From JAZTYK01 sp045636925 (lineage in GTDB: Bacteria; Bacillota; Clostridia; Oscillospirales; Butyricicoccaceae): a DNA stretch of 61,616 bases. A model generated the notes under the pieces. That model was given only the letters and a program-made list of their open reading frames with translations. It was not told where the DNA came from and did not search any database. Every line of letters starts with the position of its first letter. Positions within the stretch are counted from its first letter, which is position 1. The stretch is from assembly GCA_045636925.1 (NCBI GenBank), contig JAZTYK010000021.1, positions 1 through 61,616 on the forward strand, read 5' to 3'. The translations under genes were made by a program, and so were the position numbers. This document shows positions 32,541 to 40,963 of this stretch, one piece after another.

Positions 32541-33596
32541 ATGTCTGATCGGTTGATTTTGCTGGAAAATATTCGCAAGGACTACGGCGGAAAAGAAGTC
32601 CTGAAAAATATCAATCTGTATGTTCGTGATAAAGAATTTGTGACCTTGCTGGGCCCCTCTGGCTGCGGCAAGACCACTACGTTGCGCCTGATTGGCGGAT
32701 TTGAGACTCCCACCTCGGGCACCGTTTACTTCAACGGCAAGAACGTCAATGACGTCCCCCCCAACCAGCGCCCGGTAAACACCGTGTTTCAGCGCTACGC
32801 CCTGTTCCCCCATCTGAACATCTTTGACAATATCGCATTTGGTCTGAGAATTGCCAAGGTGGACGAGAGCGAGATCAAAAAGCGCGTAGATCGCATGCTG
32901 AATCTGGTCAATCTGCCCGATTACGGCACCCGCCGCACCTTTGAACTGTCCGGCGGTGAGCAGCAGCGCATTGCCATTGCCCGCGCACTGGTCAATCATC
33001 CCAAAGTTCTGTTGCTGGACGAACCTTTGGGCGCACTGGATCTGAAGCTGCGCAAAGAGATGCAGCGTGAGCTGAAAGAGATTCAGCAGCAGGTTGGCAT
33101 CACCTTTGTTTACGTTACCCACGACCAGGAAGAAGCGCTGACCATGAGCGACGCCATCGTGGTTATGAATAAGGGTAAAATCCAGCAAATCGGCTCTCCT
33201 TTGGATATTTACAACGAGCCCAAGAACGCTTTCGTTGCTGACTTTATCGGCGAGAGCAACATCATTGACGGCATCATGCACGAGGATAAGCTGGTTTCTT
33301 TCTGCGGTCGCAAGTTTGATTGCCTGGACCGGGGCTTTGACCCCGACGAGCCGGTGGATGTTGTGGTGCGTCCCGAAGACATTGAGATTGTTCCCGCCAG
33401 CAGTGAACTGGCTCAGGTCACCGGCGTGGTAACCAGCGTTGTCTTTATGGGCGTACATTATGAAATTCTCATTGAAAATCCCCACTTTACCTGGATGGTG
33501 CAGTCCATCACGGCACCGCAGGTGGGTGATACCGTTGGTCTGTATCTGACTCCCGACGATATTCACATCATGCACAAGACCAAGCCGGAGGTGTAA
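32541..33596 (+). CDS. potA: Spermidine/putrescine ABC transporter, ATP-binding protein
   Basis: A 351-residue ABC ATPase that powers polyamine import. Walker A GPSGCGKTT (about 38-46), Q-loop VFQRYALFPHL, signature LSGGEQQRIAIARAL, Walker B VLLLDEPLGALD and switch His in YVTHDQEEAL. The C-terminal TOBE domain (about 240-350) is complete. AGGAGGT-like GGGAGGTT lies before the ATG. It opens the operon; potB begins 1 bp after its stop. Confidence 0.95.
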   Translation: MSDRLILLENIRKDYGGKEVLKNINLYVRDKEFVTLLGPSGCGKTTTLRLIGGFETPTSGTVYFNGKNVNDVPPNQRPVNTVFQRYALFPHLNIFDNIAFGLRIAKVDESEIKKRVDRMLNLVNLPDYGTRRTFELSGGEQQRIAIARALVNHPKVLLLDEPLGALDLKLRKEMQRELKEIQQQVGITFVYVTHDQEEALTMSDAIVVMNKGKIQQIGSPLDIYNEPKNAFVADFIGESNIIDGIMHEDKLVSFCGRKFDCLDRGFDPDEPVDVVVRPEDIEIVPASSELAQVTGVVTSVVFMGVHYEILIENPHFTWMVQSITAPQVGDTVGLYLTPDDIHIMHKTKPEV

Positions 33597-33597
33597 C

Positions 33598-34446
33598 ATG
33601 AAAAGTGCCAACTCCCGCAAGGCCCGCTGGGGTGCCATCCCCTATGTGGTTTGGATGGCGCTCTTCACGGTCGCCCCTTTGATCTTGATCGTTGTCTACG
33701 CCTTTTCCAATGCAGAAGGCAGCTTTACCGTAGAGCATTTTACCGGTCTGGCCGATTACATCGGCATCTTTACCCGCAGCCTGGGTCTGGCCGCTGTTGC
33801 CACGGTAATCAGTCTGCTGATTGGTTATCCCATCGCGTATTTTATTTCGAAAGAAAAGCCCTCTACGCAGCGCTTTTTGATGATGCTGATCATGGTGCCC
33901 ATGTGGATCAACTTTCTGCTGCGCACCTATGCCTGGATGTCCATTCTGGAAAACACCGGTCTGCTGAACAACTTCTTCCGCAGCATCGGTCTGCTGGACC
34001 TGCTGGGCGTGGATTTTATCCCCATGATCAACACCCCCGGTGCGGTGGTGCTGGGCATGGTGTACAACTACCTGCCTTTTATGATCATGCCCATCCAGTC
34101 GGTAATCGTCAAGCTGGATAAGAATCTGATCGAAGCGGCACAGGATTTGGGTTGCCATTCTACCCTGGTCTTCCGCAAAGTGATCTTTCCCCTGAGCCTG
34201 CCCGGTGTGCTTTCCGGCATCACCATGGTTTTTGTCCCCTGTGTCAGCACCTTTATTATTTCCGACCTGCTGGGCGGCGGTAAAGACATGTTGCTGGGCG
34301 ACCTGATTCAGATGCAGTTTGCCGGCACGGCATACAATCCCTATCTGGGTTCTGCCATTGCTCTGGTGATGATGGTCATCGTTATGATTTGTCAGGCGGT
34401 CATGAACCGCTTTGGCGAAGGTGAAGAACAGGCGGTGATGTTATGA
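33598..34446 (+). CDS. potB: Spermidine/putrescine ABC transporter, permease
   Basis: A 282-residue permease with six hydrophobic helices. The cytoplasmic EAA loop that contacts PotA is IEAAQDLGCHSTLVFRKVIFPLSLPG. It starts RKARWGAIPYVVWMALFTVAP. It forms the channel with PotC. Its end overlaps the potC start by 4 bp. Confidence 0.94.
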   Translation: MKSANSRKARWGAIPYVVWMALFTVAPLILIVVYAFSNAEGSFTVEHFTGLADYIGIFTRSLGLAAVATVISLLIGYPIAYFISKEKPSTQRFLMMLIMVPMWINFLLRTYAWMSILENTGLLNNFFRSIGLLDLLGVDFIPMINTPGAVVLGMVYNYLPFMIMPIQSVIVKLDKNLIEAAQDLGCHSTLVFRKVIFPLSLPGVLSGITMVFVPCVSTFIISDLLGGGKDMLLGDLIQMQFAGTAYNPYLGSAIALVMMVIVMICQAVMNRFGEGEEQAVML

Positions 34447-35288
34447 TGAATCGCAAACCGACACTCTTCAACCGCATTGCCACCGGTCTTGTTTACTTTT
34501 TCCTGTACGCACCCATTCTGGTGCTAGTGGTCTTCTCCTTCAACAGCACCAAAAGCCGCAGTGTCTGGAGCGGCTTTACCTTGGATTGGTATGCCGAACT
34601 CTTCCAGGATGAAGCAATTTTGATTGCGCTGCGCACCACGTTGCTGGTATCCGCGCTGTCCGCTTTGATCGCCGCTATCATCGGAACCTTTGCCGCTATT
34701 GGTTTCTACAATATGAAACGCAAGCCCCGCGGCTTTTTCCTGTCAATCAGCAACATTCCCGTTATCAACGCCGATATCGTTACCGGTGTTTCCATCAGCC
34801 TGCTGATGGTACTGGGTCTGGGTGCCATCAACAGTATCTTCGGCACCCATATGCAGTTGGGCTTTGGTACACTGTTGATTGCGCACATCAGCTTTAATAT
34901 TCCCTATGTGATTTTGTCCGTCATGCCCAAACTTTATCAGATGGACAAGAACCTTTTTGAGGCCGCACAGGATCTGGGCTGCACCTGGATGCAAGCCTTC
35001 TGGAAGGTCATCGTGCCCGAGATCCGTCCCGGCATTGTAAATGGCATCATCACTGCCTTTACCATGTCCATCGACGACTTCGTCATCAGTTATTTTGCCG
35101 CAGGCAGCGGTGCGCAGACACTGAGCATGGTGATCTACTCCATGACCCGTATGCGCATCAGCCCGGAGATCAATGCGCTCTCCACCCTGCTGTTTGTTAC
35201 TGTTCTGCTGCTGATGAGCATCATCAATCTGCGTGAAGCGCATCAGGAAAAGGCCATACAGCGTGCTAAGCGGCAGTTTGGTCGCTGA
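34443..35288 (+). CDS. potC: Spermidine/putrescine ABC transporter, permease
   Basis: A 281-residue permease with six predicted helices and the EAA loop FEAAQDLGCTWMQAFWKVIVPEIRPG. It starts in ATGATG; the first ATG overlaps the potB stop. VFSFNSTKSRSVWSGFTLDWYAELF after the first helix is typical of PotC. It pairs with PotB. Confidence 0.94.
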   Translation: MMNRKPTLFNRIATGLVYFFLYAPILVLVVFSFNSTKSRSVWSGFTLDWYAELFQDEAILIALRTTLLVSALSALIAAIIGTFAAIGFYNMKRKPRGFFLSISNIPVINADIVTGVSISLLMVLGLGAINSIFGTHMQLGFGTLLIAHISFNIPYVILSVMPKLYQMDKNLFEAAQDLGCTWMQAFWKVIVPEIRPGIVNGIITAFTMSIDDFVISYFAAGSGAQTLSMVIYSMTRMRISPEINALSTLLFVTVLLLMSIINLREAHQEKAIQRAKRQFGR

Positions 35289-35302
35289 AAGGAGGTAGGA
35301 CT

Positions 35303-36382
35303 ATGAAACATCTTGTCTATAAAGTTCTTGCCCTTTCTCTTTTGAGCGCCCTGTGTTTGGGAGCCATGACCGGTTGCAGTGATCTGGTAGGTGCTGCAGG
35401 TGAAAATGAGATCAATGTGTACAACTGGGGTGAATATATCGACAAAAGCGTTCTGGATGACTTTGAGGAAGAAACCGGCATTCATGTCAACTACTTCACC
35501 TTTGAAAGCAATGAGCAGATGTACTCGGTGCTGAAGCAGGGCGGCAGCAGCTATGATGTGATCGTTCCTTCGGATTATATGGTCTCCCGTCTGATTGCCG
35601 AGAACATGCTGGAAACACTGGACTTTTCCAACATCCCCAATGCCGCAGGTTTAAGTCCTGCTTATAAGAATCTGGAGTATGACCCCCAGAATCTGTATTC
35701 TGTTCCTTATATGTGGGGCACTGTGGGTATTATCTACAACACGAAAATCGTAGAAGAAGAAGTGGATAGCTGGAGTATTCTGTGGGATGAGAAATATAAG
35801 GGACAGATCCTGCAGTTCAACAACTCCCGCGATGCTTTTGCCACTGCGCTGCTGAATCTGGGCTACTCCATCAACACCACCGACGAAGCCCAGTTAAAAG
35901 AGGCCTATGACTTGTTGCGCGACCAGAAACCCGTTCTACAGAAATATGTCATGGACCAGTGCTATGACCTGCTGGAAAGTGGTGAGGCTGCCATCGGTGC
36001 TTATTATGCCGGCGACTATCTGGGCATGCTGGAAAACAACCCCGATTTGACGTTTGTGATCCCCAAGGAAGGCACCAACCGCTTTGTAGATGCCATGTGC
36101 ATTCCCAAGGGCTGCCGCAATAAGGCCCAGGCCGAAGCCTTTATCAATTACATGTGCCGCCCCGATATCAGTCTGCGAAACATGGAAGAAATCGGTTACT
36201 CCTCCCCCATTGCAGAGTCCGAAGCCGAATACAAGACGCAGTTTGATCTCAGTGATCCGGACGATGCCTATGAATGGAGTGTCATGTTCCCGGAGAATGC
36301 CGGCGACAATGAGGTTTACATTAACTTGCCCAACAATATCCTGAATCTGTATAACAAGTACTGGATCCTGCTGAAATCGTGA
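35303..36382 (+). CDS. potD: Spermidine/putrescine-binding lipoprotein
   Basis: A 359-residue extracytoplasmic substrate-binding lipoprotein. The signal ends in the lipobox MTG-C25, so Lgt would acylate Cys25. EINVYNWGEYIDKSVLDDFEEETGI opens the binding domain, followed by VPSDYMVSRLI and YMWGTVGIIYNTKIV, all standard for PotD/PotF. AAAGGAGGT lies before the ATG. It delivers polyamines to PotBC. Confidence 0.95.
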   Translation: MKHLVYKVLALSLLSALCLGAMTGCSDLVGAAGENEINVYNWGEYIDKSVLDDFEEETGIHVNYFTFESNEQMYSVLKQGGSSYDVIVPSDYMVSRLIAENMLETLDFSNIPNAAGLSPAYKNLEYDPQNLYSVPYMWGTVGIIYNTKIVEEEVDSWSILWDEKYKGQILQFNNSRDAFATALLNLGYSINTTDEAQLKEAYDLLRDQKPVLQKYVMDQCYDLLESGEAAIGAYYAGDYLGMLENNPDLTFVIPKEGTNRFVDAMCIPKGCRNKAQAEAFINYMCRPDISLRNMEEIGYSSPIAESEAEYKTQFDLSDPDDAYEWSVMFPENAGDNEVYINLPNNILNLYNKYWILLKS

Positions 36383-36390
36383 GGTGCGCT

Positions 36391-36846
36391 ATGGTAAACC
36401 GTATTTCCAATCGCGTTCTTATCATTGACGGCCAAGGCGGCAATATGGGTCGCCAATTGGCAGAACAACTGCTGTTGCAAAGCAACGTGACCCTTGAAAT
36501 CACAGTGGTAGGCACCAATGCCATCGCTACTGCCAACATGCTGAAGGCAGGCGCCCGGGTAGAGGGTGCCACCGGAGAAAATGCGGTTGTGGTAGCAGCA
36601 CGCAAAGCTGATATCATCGTTGGACCCGTGGGTATCGTGATGGCAGACGCATTGATGGGTGAAATTACGCCGGCTATGGCAAATGCTGTGGCCCAGAGCC
36701 TCGCTTACAAAGTGCTGCTTCCGGTAAATAAATGCAACCACTTTATTGTGGGCATTCGGGATGACTCTATGAGCCAACTGGTGCAGCAAGCAGTACGGGA
36801 AGTGATTTCTGCCGCCGAGTGGATTGACAATCGTCCCGGATTTTGA
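36391..36846 (+). CDS. DUF3842 protein
   Basis: A 151-residue protein that opens with a Rossmann-like VLIIDGQGGNMGRQLAEQLL and continues EITVVGTNAIATANMLKAGAR, GENAVVVAARKADIIVGPVGI and CNHFIVGIRDDSM. This matches DUF3842, a Clostridia family of unknown function. The nucleotide-binding look is inference. It begins 8 bp after potD and probably shares the pot transcript. Any role in polyamine use is untested. GTGAGGTG serves as ribosome binding site. Confidence 0.75.
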   Translation: MVNRISNRVLIIDGQGGNMGRQLAEQLLLQSNVTLEITVVGTNAIATANMLKAGARVEGATGENAVVVAARKADIIVGPVGIVMADALMGEITPAMANAVAQSLAYKVLLPVNKCNHFIVGIRDDSMSQLVQQAVREVISAAEWIDNRPGF

Positions 36847-36854
36847 TATACTCT

Positions 36855-36897
36855 CGGTGTAACTGCGACCCAAGGTCGTATCACCGCCCAAGGCGGT
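36855..36897 (+). promoter_or_regulatory. Structured leader ahead of the ECF S component
   Basis: CGGTG (36855-36859) can pair with CACCG (36882-36886), enclosing the hairpin GCGACC-CAA-GGTCGT. The downstream hairpin ACCGCC-CAA-GGCGGT (36883-36897) uses the same CACCG bases, so the two folds compete. A strong terminator follows at 36934. It may be a riboswitch, but it fits no class I can name with confidence. Confidence 0.4.
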
Positions 36898-36933
36898 TTG
36901 GCAAATCCCCAATCCCTGCATAACCGGCATCAC

Positions 36934-36974
36934 AAGATGCCTGCCTTTGTCAAGCAAAGGCAGGCATCTTTTTT
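36934..36974 (+). terminator. Terminator between the pot operon and the ECF gene
   Basis: A perfect 16-bp stem (36934-36949 with 36955-36970) followed by TTTT. It ends the pot/DUF3842 transcript and could be the expression platform of the leader above. Confidence 0.88.
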
Positions 36975-37022
36975 ATGCAAGTTTCATAAAGCACGACTTA
37001 CCAAATAATCCGGAGGATTTTT

Positions 37023-37556
37023 ATGCAAACCGATGTGAAACACATGAAAAAACTAGTCAATGCTGCCCTGTGTCTGGCCCTGTGCCTGGTGCTGCCCTTT
37101 TTGACCGCCAACAATATGGCCCTGGGCAATATGCTGTCCCTGATGCATATTCCCGTGTTGCTGTGTGGCTTGGTCTGCGGTTGGCACTACGGCCTGCTGG
37201 TAGGCTTTGTGGCCCCTTTGCTGCGCAGCTTTCTGTTGGGTGCACCTCCGCTGATGATTGCCGTGCCCATGGCCTGTGAGCTGGCTGTCTATGGCTTGGT
37301 GGCCGGTCTGCTGTATCCCCTGTTCCGCAGCAAAAAAGCCGGCATTTATCTGGCGCTGATCCCCGCGCTGGTGTCCGGCCGCGTGGCTGCCGCCGTGGCG
37401 AAGTTCTCCATGCTGGGTTTGGGTTATCTGCAAGCCTTCACCCTCGACCAGTTTGTGCAGAGCTATCTGGTCATTCAGTGGCCCGCTATCCTGCTGCAGC
37501 TGACCCTGATCCCGCTGGTAGTCTTTGCCCTGCAAAAGACAAAGCTGGTGGACTAA
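37023..37556 (+). CDS. ECF transporter S component
   Basis: A 177-residue membrane protein with about five or six helices, the substrate-binding subunit of an energy-coupling factor vitamin importer. MALGNMLSLMHIPVLLCGLVCGWHYGLLVGFVAPLLRSFLLG is characteristic of the ECF_trnsprt family, which includes folate- and pantothenate-type S components. The vitamin cannot be decided by eye. GGAGG precedes ATG 37023; MKKLVNA at 37044 is a second option. The shared EcfA/EcfT module is not in the window. Confidence 0.82.
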   Translation: MQTDVKHMKKLVNAALCLALCLVLPFLTANNMALGNMLSLMHIPVLLCGLVCGWHYGLLVGFVAPLLRSFLLGAPPLMIAVPMACELAVYGLVAGLLYPLFRSKKAGIYLALIPALVSGRVAAAVAKFSMLGLGYLQAFTLDQFVQSYLVIQWPAILLQLTLIPLVVFALQKTKLVD

Positions 37557-37566
37557 ATGAACATAC

Positions 37567-37602
37567 AAAAACCGCCTTGAGAACTCTCAAGGCGGTTTCT
37601 TT
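37567..37602. terminator. Bidirectional terminator
   Basis: Stem AAACCGCCTTGAGA/TCTCAAGGCGGTTT with a 2-nt gap, T-rich on the plus side, between convergent genes. Confidence 0.83.
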
Positions 37603-37626
37603 TGTTCGCTGTAAAGTTTAATTACC

Positions 37627-38349
37627 TTACCACTCTTCTACTTCAATTCCCTCGAAAATAATGCCGTCGCACAAGCTGCGGGCTTTGCTCAGCTGCTTTT
37701 CGTTGCGGATCGTCCATGCAAGCAAAGGAATATTCCGCTTGCGGCAAGCTGTGACCAGTTTGTGCTCGATCGCGCCAATGTAATATGCGATGAAATCGGG
37801 CTTGACCTGGGGATTAAAGAGCAGCATCTTGAAATACAGATCTTTCTTCCAGTTTTCCTGAGGCGAAGCCAGCTGGCCCAACTTATAGGGACAGCCGTTC
37901 TTCCGCAGCCAAATCAGCACAGCAGGATTAAAGGATTCGATCATCAAATCACCGGGATAGTCTTTCAGCATTTGCAGCAGGCGTTTTTCCAGTCGTCCGA
38001 CATTTTCTTTGCGGTAGTTTTTAACCTCCAGGATCATGGGCACCTGACCGTTATTCAGTTCCAACACCTCTTCCAGCGTGGGAATATGGCAATCGGTGTC
38101 CAGCAAACGCAGGTCCTGCAGATCCTCCAGGCGCAGGTCTTCTACCTCACCCTTTCCTCCGGTCATGCGTTCAAGATCAGAATCATGAAATACGATTAGC
38201 CGGTCATCGGCGGTAATATGCACATCCAGCTCAAAGCCGCGGCCGTCGGCGATGGCGCGCTTGAAAGCAGGAATGGAGTTTTCGGGGATGCCACGCTCTT
38301 TATCGTGTTTGCCCCGGTGATAGATCAGTTCGTACTGCTGTTCCAGCAT
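37627..38349 (-). CDS. Glycerophosphodiester phosphodiesterase
   Basis: A 240-residue GDPD. It hydrolyses glycerophosphodiesters to glycerol 3-phosphate and an alcohol. Catalytic and metal residues lie in YHRGKHDKERGIPENSIPAF (HRG and ENS) and FELDVHITADDRLIVFHDSDLERMT (ExD and HD). MILEVKNYRKEN follows. No signal peptide, so cytosolic. The start at 38349 has GGGAGGA upstream. It is monocistronic. Confidence 0.92.
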   Translation of the reverse strand: MLEQQYELIYHRGKHDKERGIPENSIPAFKRAIADGRGFELDVHITADDRLIVFHDSDLERMTGGKGEVEDLRLEDLQDLRLLDTDCHIPTLEEVLELNNGQVPMILEVKNYRKENVGRLEKRLLQMLKDYPGDLMIESFNPAVLIWLRKNGCPYKLGQLASPQENWKKDLYFKMLLFNPQVKPDFIAYYIGAIEHKLVTACRKRNIPLLAWTIRNEKQLSKARSLCDGIIFEGIEVEEW

Positions 38350-38397
38350 TGTGTATCCTCCCGGAAAGGTGCCAGTGGGCACAATATTCTAAAGTCT

Positions 38398-38425
38398 ATT
38401 ATAGCAGGCTTTTTTCCCAATGCAA
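38398..38425 (-). promoter_or_regulatory. Promoter of the glycerophosphodiesterase gene
   Basis: Minus strand: -35 TTGCAT (38420-38425), 16-bp spacer, extended -10 TGC-TATAAT (38398-38403). Confidence 0.7.
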
Positions 38426-38459
38426 TGGCGATTTTTGCAAACTTTTTGCAAACTTACTC

Positions 38460-38488
38460 TTTACCCCGCGCCGGATTTCCTGTATAAT
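38460..38488 (+). promoter_or_regulatory. ychF promoter
   Basis: -35 TTTACC (38460-38465), 17-bp spacer, -10 TATAAT (38483-38488). Confidence 0.6.
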
Positions 38489-38542
38489 ATATTGTTGGTA
38501 ATCCGCTTATAAAAATATTGACATACAACTGGAGGAGCCGTT

Positions 38543-39640
38543 ATGAAGCTTGGTATCGTGGGTTTGCCCAACGTGGGCAAGAGCACCCTGTTCAATGCTA
38601 TCACCAATGCAGGCGCGGAGAGCGCCAACTACCCCTTCTGCACCATTGAGCCCAATGTGGGCATGGTTGCAGTACCCGATTCTCGTCTGGATTTTCTGGC
38701 AGAGATGTACAACCCTAAAAAGTATACCCCCGCTGTCATTGAGTTCGTGGACATCGCCGGTCTGGTAAAGGGCGCTTCCAATGGCGAAGGTCTGGGCAAC
38801 AAGTTCCTCAGCAACATCCGTATGACCGATGCCATCGTCCATGTGGTGCGCTGCTTTGACGACGCCAACGTGGTGCACGTGGAAGGCAACACCGATCCCG
38901 TTCGCGATATCGAGATCATCAATTTGGAACTGATTCTCTCTGACGTAGAAATGGTAGAGCGCCGCATTGACAAGAGTAAGAAGGCCGCCAAGAGCGGTGA
39001 CAAGAAGTTTATGCGCGAGGCCGACATCTTTGAGCGCCTGTTGGCACATCTGGAACAAGGCAAGCCCGCTCGCAACTTTGACTGCAGCGAAGATGAAATG
39101 GAAATTGTCCGCACCAGCGAACTGATCAGCCTGAAGCCCGTGATCTATGCCGCCAACATGGACGAAGTCACCTTTGCTGCCGGTGTAGACGCCAACCCCT
39201 ACTACCAGACCGTTTGCAAGCTGGCAGAGGAAGAAGGCAGCCTGGTGCTGCCCATCTGCGCCAAGGCTGAGCAGGAGATTGCCGAGCTGGAAGGCGAGGA
39301 CAAGCTGATGTTCTTGGCTGAGCTTGGCCTGGAACAGAGCGGTCTGGACCGCCTGATTCAGTGCTCCTATTCCCTGTTGGGTCTGATTTCCTACCTGACC
39401 GCAGGCAGCGATGAAGTCCGTGCCTGGACCATCAAGCGCGGCACTCGTGCGCCCCAGGCCGCAGGTAAGATCCACAGCGACTTTGAGCGCGGCTTTATCC
39501 GTGCTGAGGTCATCGCCTTTGAAGACCTCAAGAGCTTTGGCACCATGGCCGCCGCCAAGGAAAAAGGCCGCGTTCGCAGCGAGGGCAAGGAATATGTGAT
39601 GCAGGACGGCGATATTGTCAACTTCCTGTTCAATGTGTAA
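38543..39640 (+). CDS. ychF: Redox-regulated ATPase YchF (OLA1 family)
   Basis: A 365-residue Obg-family P-loop ATPase that binds ribosomes. G1 is GLPNVGKSTLFNAIT at the N-terminus, G3 FVDIAGLVKGASNGEGLGNKFL. A coiled-coil insertion spans about residues 130-190. The C-terminal TGS domain ends AAAKEKGRVRSEGKEYVMQDGDIVNFLFNV, typical of the family. AACTGGAGGAG precedes the ATG. Monocistronic. Confidence 0.97.
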   Translation: MKLGIVGLPNVGKSTLFNAITNAGAESANYPFCTIEPNVGMVAVPDSRLDFLAEMYNPKKYTPAVIEFVDIAGLVKGASNGEGLGNKFLSNIRMTDAIVHVVRCFDDANVVHVEGNTDPVRDIEIINLELILSDVEMVERRIDKSKKAAKSGDKKFMREADIFERLLAHLEQGKPARNFDCSEDEMEIVRTSELISLKPVIYAANMDEVTFAAGVDANPYYQTVCKLAEEEGSLVLPICAKAEQEIAELEGEDKLMFLAELGLEQSGLDRLIQCSYSLLGLISYLTAGSDEVRAWTIKRGTRAPQAAGKIHSDFERGFIRAEVIAFEDLKSFGTMAAAKEKGRVRSEGKEYVMQDGDIVNFLFNV

Positions 39641-39655
39641 GAAAAGATGCAAAAT

Positions 39656-39696
39656 CAAAACAGTCCGGCACGCGCAAACGCGCACCGGACTGTTTT
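39656..39696. terminator. Bidirectional terminator
   Basis: Stem AACAGTCCGG/CCGGACTGTT extended by an inner CGCG/CGCG stem; T-run on the plus side. Confidence 0.83.
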
Positions 39697-39701
39697 CTAT
39701 T

Positions 39702-40004
39702 TCAGCGCAGATATGCTTGATAAAAGCATGCCAGCACCAGCAGTGGCATCAGCGGGGCCAGCCATTTCAGGATGCGCAGCTCCTGCTTCCGCCCCTTAGT
39801 CAGCGGCGGCGCATCCTCCGGTGGGTGCTCTGCAGCACGTGCTTCTGTCCAAACGGCATACACAAAATACACCGCCAAACAAAAAGTCAGTGCCATCAGC
39901 AAAAAGCGCAGCCACGGGGAAGTCGCTCCCTGGCCGGTGAGCAGCATCAATGGAATCAGCACCAAAGTGGCTGTCCCGGCGATATTGGAACGGTATCGTT
40001 TCAT
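39702..40004 (-). CDS. Small membrane protein, paralogue A (100 residues)
   Basis: A 100-residue protein with three hydrophobic segments (about 9-22, 30-52, 80-97) and a charged loop (EARAAEHPPEDAPP). Its C-terminus, ELRILKWLAPLMPLLVLACFYQAYL, is nearly the same in pattern as that of the upstream gene's product (EIRIMKWIAPLMPVAILIFLYRMFF). The two are tandem paralogues of identical length. The start at 40004 has AAGGAG upstream. The family is not recognised. Confidence 0.7.
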   Translation of the reverse strand: MKRYRSNIAGTATLVLIPLMLLTGQGATSPWLRFLLMALTFCLAVYFVYAVWTEARAAEHPPEDAPPLTKGRKQELRILKWLAPLMPLLVLACFYQAYLR

Positions 40005-40020
40005 GTTCCCACTCCTTCCC

Positions 40021-40323
40021 TTATGCAAAAAACATCCGATACAAGAAGATCAAGATTGCCACCGGCATCAGCGGTGCGATCCATTTCATGATCCGTATCT
40101 CCTTGGCGCGCTGCAGCTGCCGTCCCACCGGCTTTTCCTCCAGCGCCTTGATACAGGCATCCTCCCGCCACACCGCAAAACAATAATAACAAGCCGGGAT
40201 CAAAGCCGCTACCGCCCACCAGATCCCGCTGCGGTCCGGGGCATATTCCTCGCTGATCTTCAGCAGCAGTGCTACAACGAACATCCAAGCATAATTGGCT
40301 CTTTGATAGGTCTTTTTCTCCAT
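40021..40323 (-). CDS. Small membrane protein, paralogue B (100 residues)
   Basis: A 100-residue membrane protein with three hydrophobic segments and a charged central loop (EDACIKALEEKPVGRQLQRAKE). It is the paralogue of the downstream gene 16 bp away. I chose ATG 40321-40323 (MEKKTYQRANYAW), 9 bases after GAAAGAG, over the ATG nine bases upstream that directly abuts it. The resulting length equals that of the paralogue. Function unknown. Confidence 0.68.
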   Translation of the reverse strand: MEKKTYQRANYAWMFVVALLLKISEEYAPDRSGIWWAVAALIPACYYCFAVWREDACIKALEEKPVGRQLQRAKEIRIMKWIAPLMPVAILIFLYRMFFA

Positions 40324-40361
40324 ATCTGTCATCTCTTTCTTAAATCAGCTTTTCCTGTCTC

Positions 40362-40901
40362 TTAATTGGTATGCAATTCTCTAACCCGGTCTATGATATA
40401 GCTTTCCTCGGCTTCATAATACGATGGGAAATATACAGTTGTGCTTTCGACAAAAGCTATTTGATCTCTAATATCATTAGAATTGTAGTCAGAAATAATA
40501 TAATCATTCACTATCGTTTCAGTGGCGGTTACATTATAAAAGACTTCATTTTCGCCTGTCGTCTCCGCACTTCCGATTCTGGAATATGCCACTGCTCCCC
40601 GATATCGCTCTATCGTAATGCCACCAATAATATAATTATTAACGCCGGTGGCATCAGCCAGCTGGAGAATTGCATTGACCATACCTGCATACGGCAAACC
40701 CATCGCAGCAGCAGCCTCTGAAGCAAAAGTCGCAACTGTTACAACATTTTCGAACACAACCCGCATCCCAATTCGTTCTGCGTCATAATACTTACTTTCT
40801 CGAACCCTATATATACACAGGAGTTCCATCGGGTTTTCGCTCCATTCAAAGCCAAAATAAACCTCTTGGTTGCTTGTATGTCCACCATATTGTTCTTGCA
40901 T
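40362..40901 (-). CDS. Unrecognised protein coupled to a mini-ORF
   Basis: A 179-residue protein if started at ATG 40899-40901. It contains QEVYFGFEWSENPMELLCIY, an alanine-rich stretch (VATFASEAAAAMGLPYAGMVNAI) and a tyrosine-rich, acidic C-terminus (YFPSYYEAEESYIIDRV). It has no membrane helix and no motif I know. Base composition is more AT-rich than its neighbours, suggesting transfer. The ATG overlaps the TAA of a 17-codon mini-ORF (TAATG). The frame stays open upstream through the hairpins to 41003, so a longer or once-longer protein is possible, and this could be the tail of a decayed gene. Confidence 0.5.
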   Translation of the reverse strand: MQEQYGGHTSNQEVYFGFEWSENPMELLCIYRVRESKYYDAERIGMRVVFENVVTVATFASEAAAAMGLPYAGMVNAILQLADATGVNNYIIGGITIERYRGAVAYSRIGSAETTGENEVFYNVTATETIVNDYIISDYNSNDIRDQIAFVESTTVYFPSYYEAEESYIIDRVRELHTN

Positions 40902-40954
40902 TATTTCTTTGATTTCCTCGCCCGCTGAATCAGAACGTATACGAACCTGTCCAT
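40901..40954 (-). CDS. Mini-ORF of 17 residues upstream of the coupled gene
   Basis: ATG at 40952-40954 has GGAGGG three bases upstream and encodes MDRFVYVLIQRARKSKK, a short peptide with a hydrophobic front and a basic tail. Its stop TAA shares one base with the ATG of the next gene. It lies after a near-consensus promoter and a terminator-like hairpin. It may be a leader peptide or coupling ORF. Alternatively it is the true N-terminus of a frameshifted gene. Confidence 0.45.
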   Translation of the reverse strand: MDRFVYVLIQRARKSKK

Positions 40955-40963
40955 TTACCCTCC

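Noticed and set aside
36855..36974. A TPP, THF or preQ1 riboswitch
   Set aside because: I could not match the conserved core of any of these classes by eye; kept only as an unnamed structured leader.
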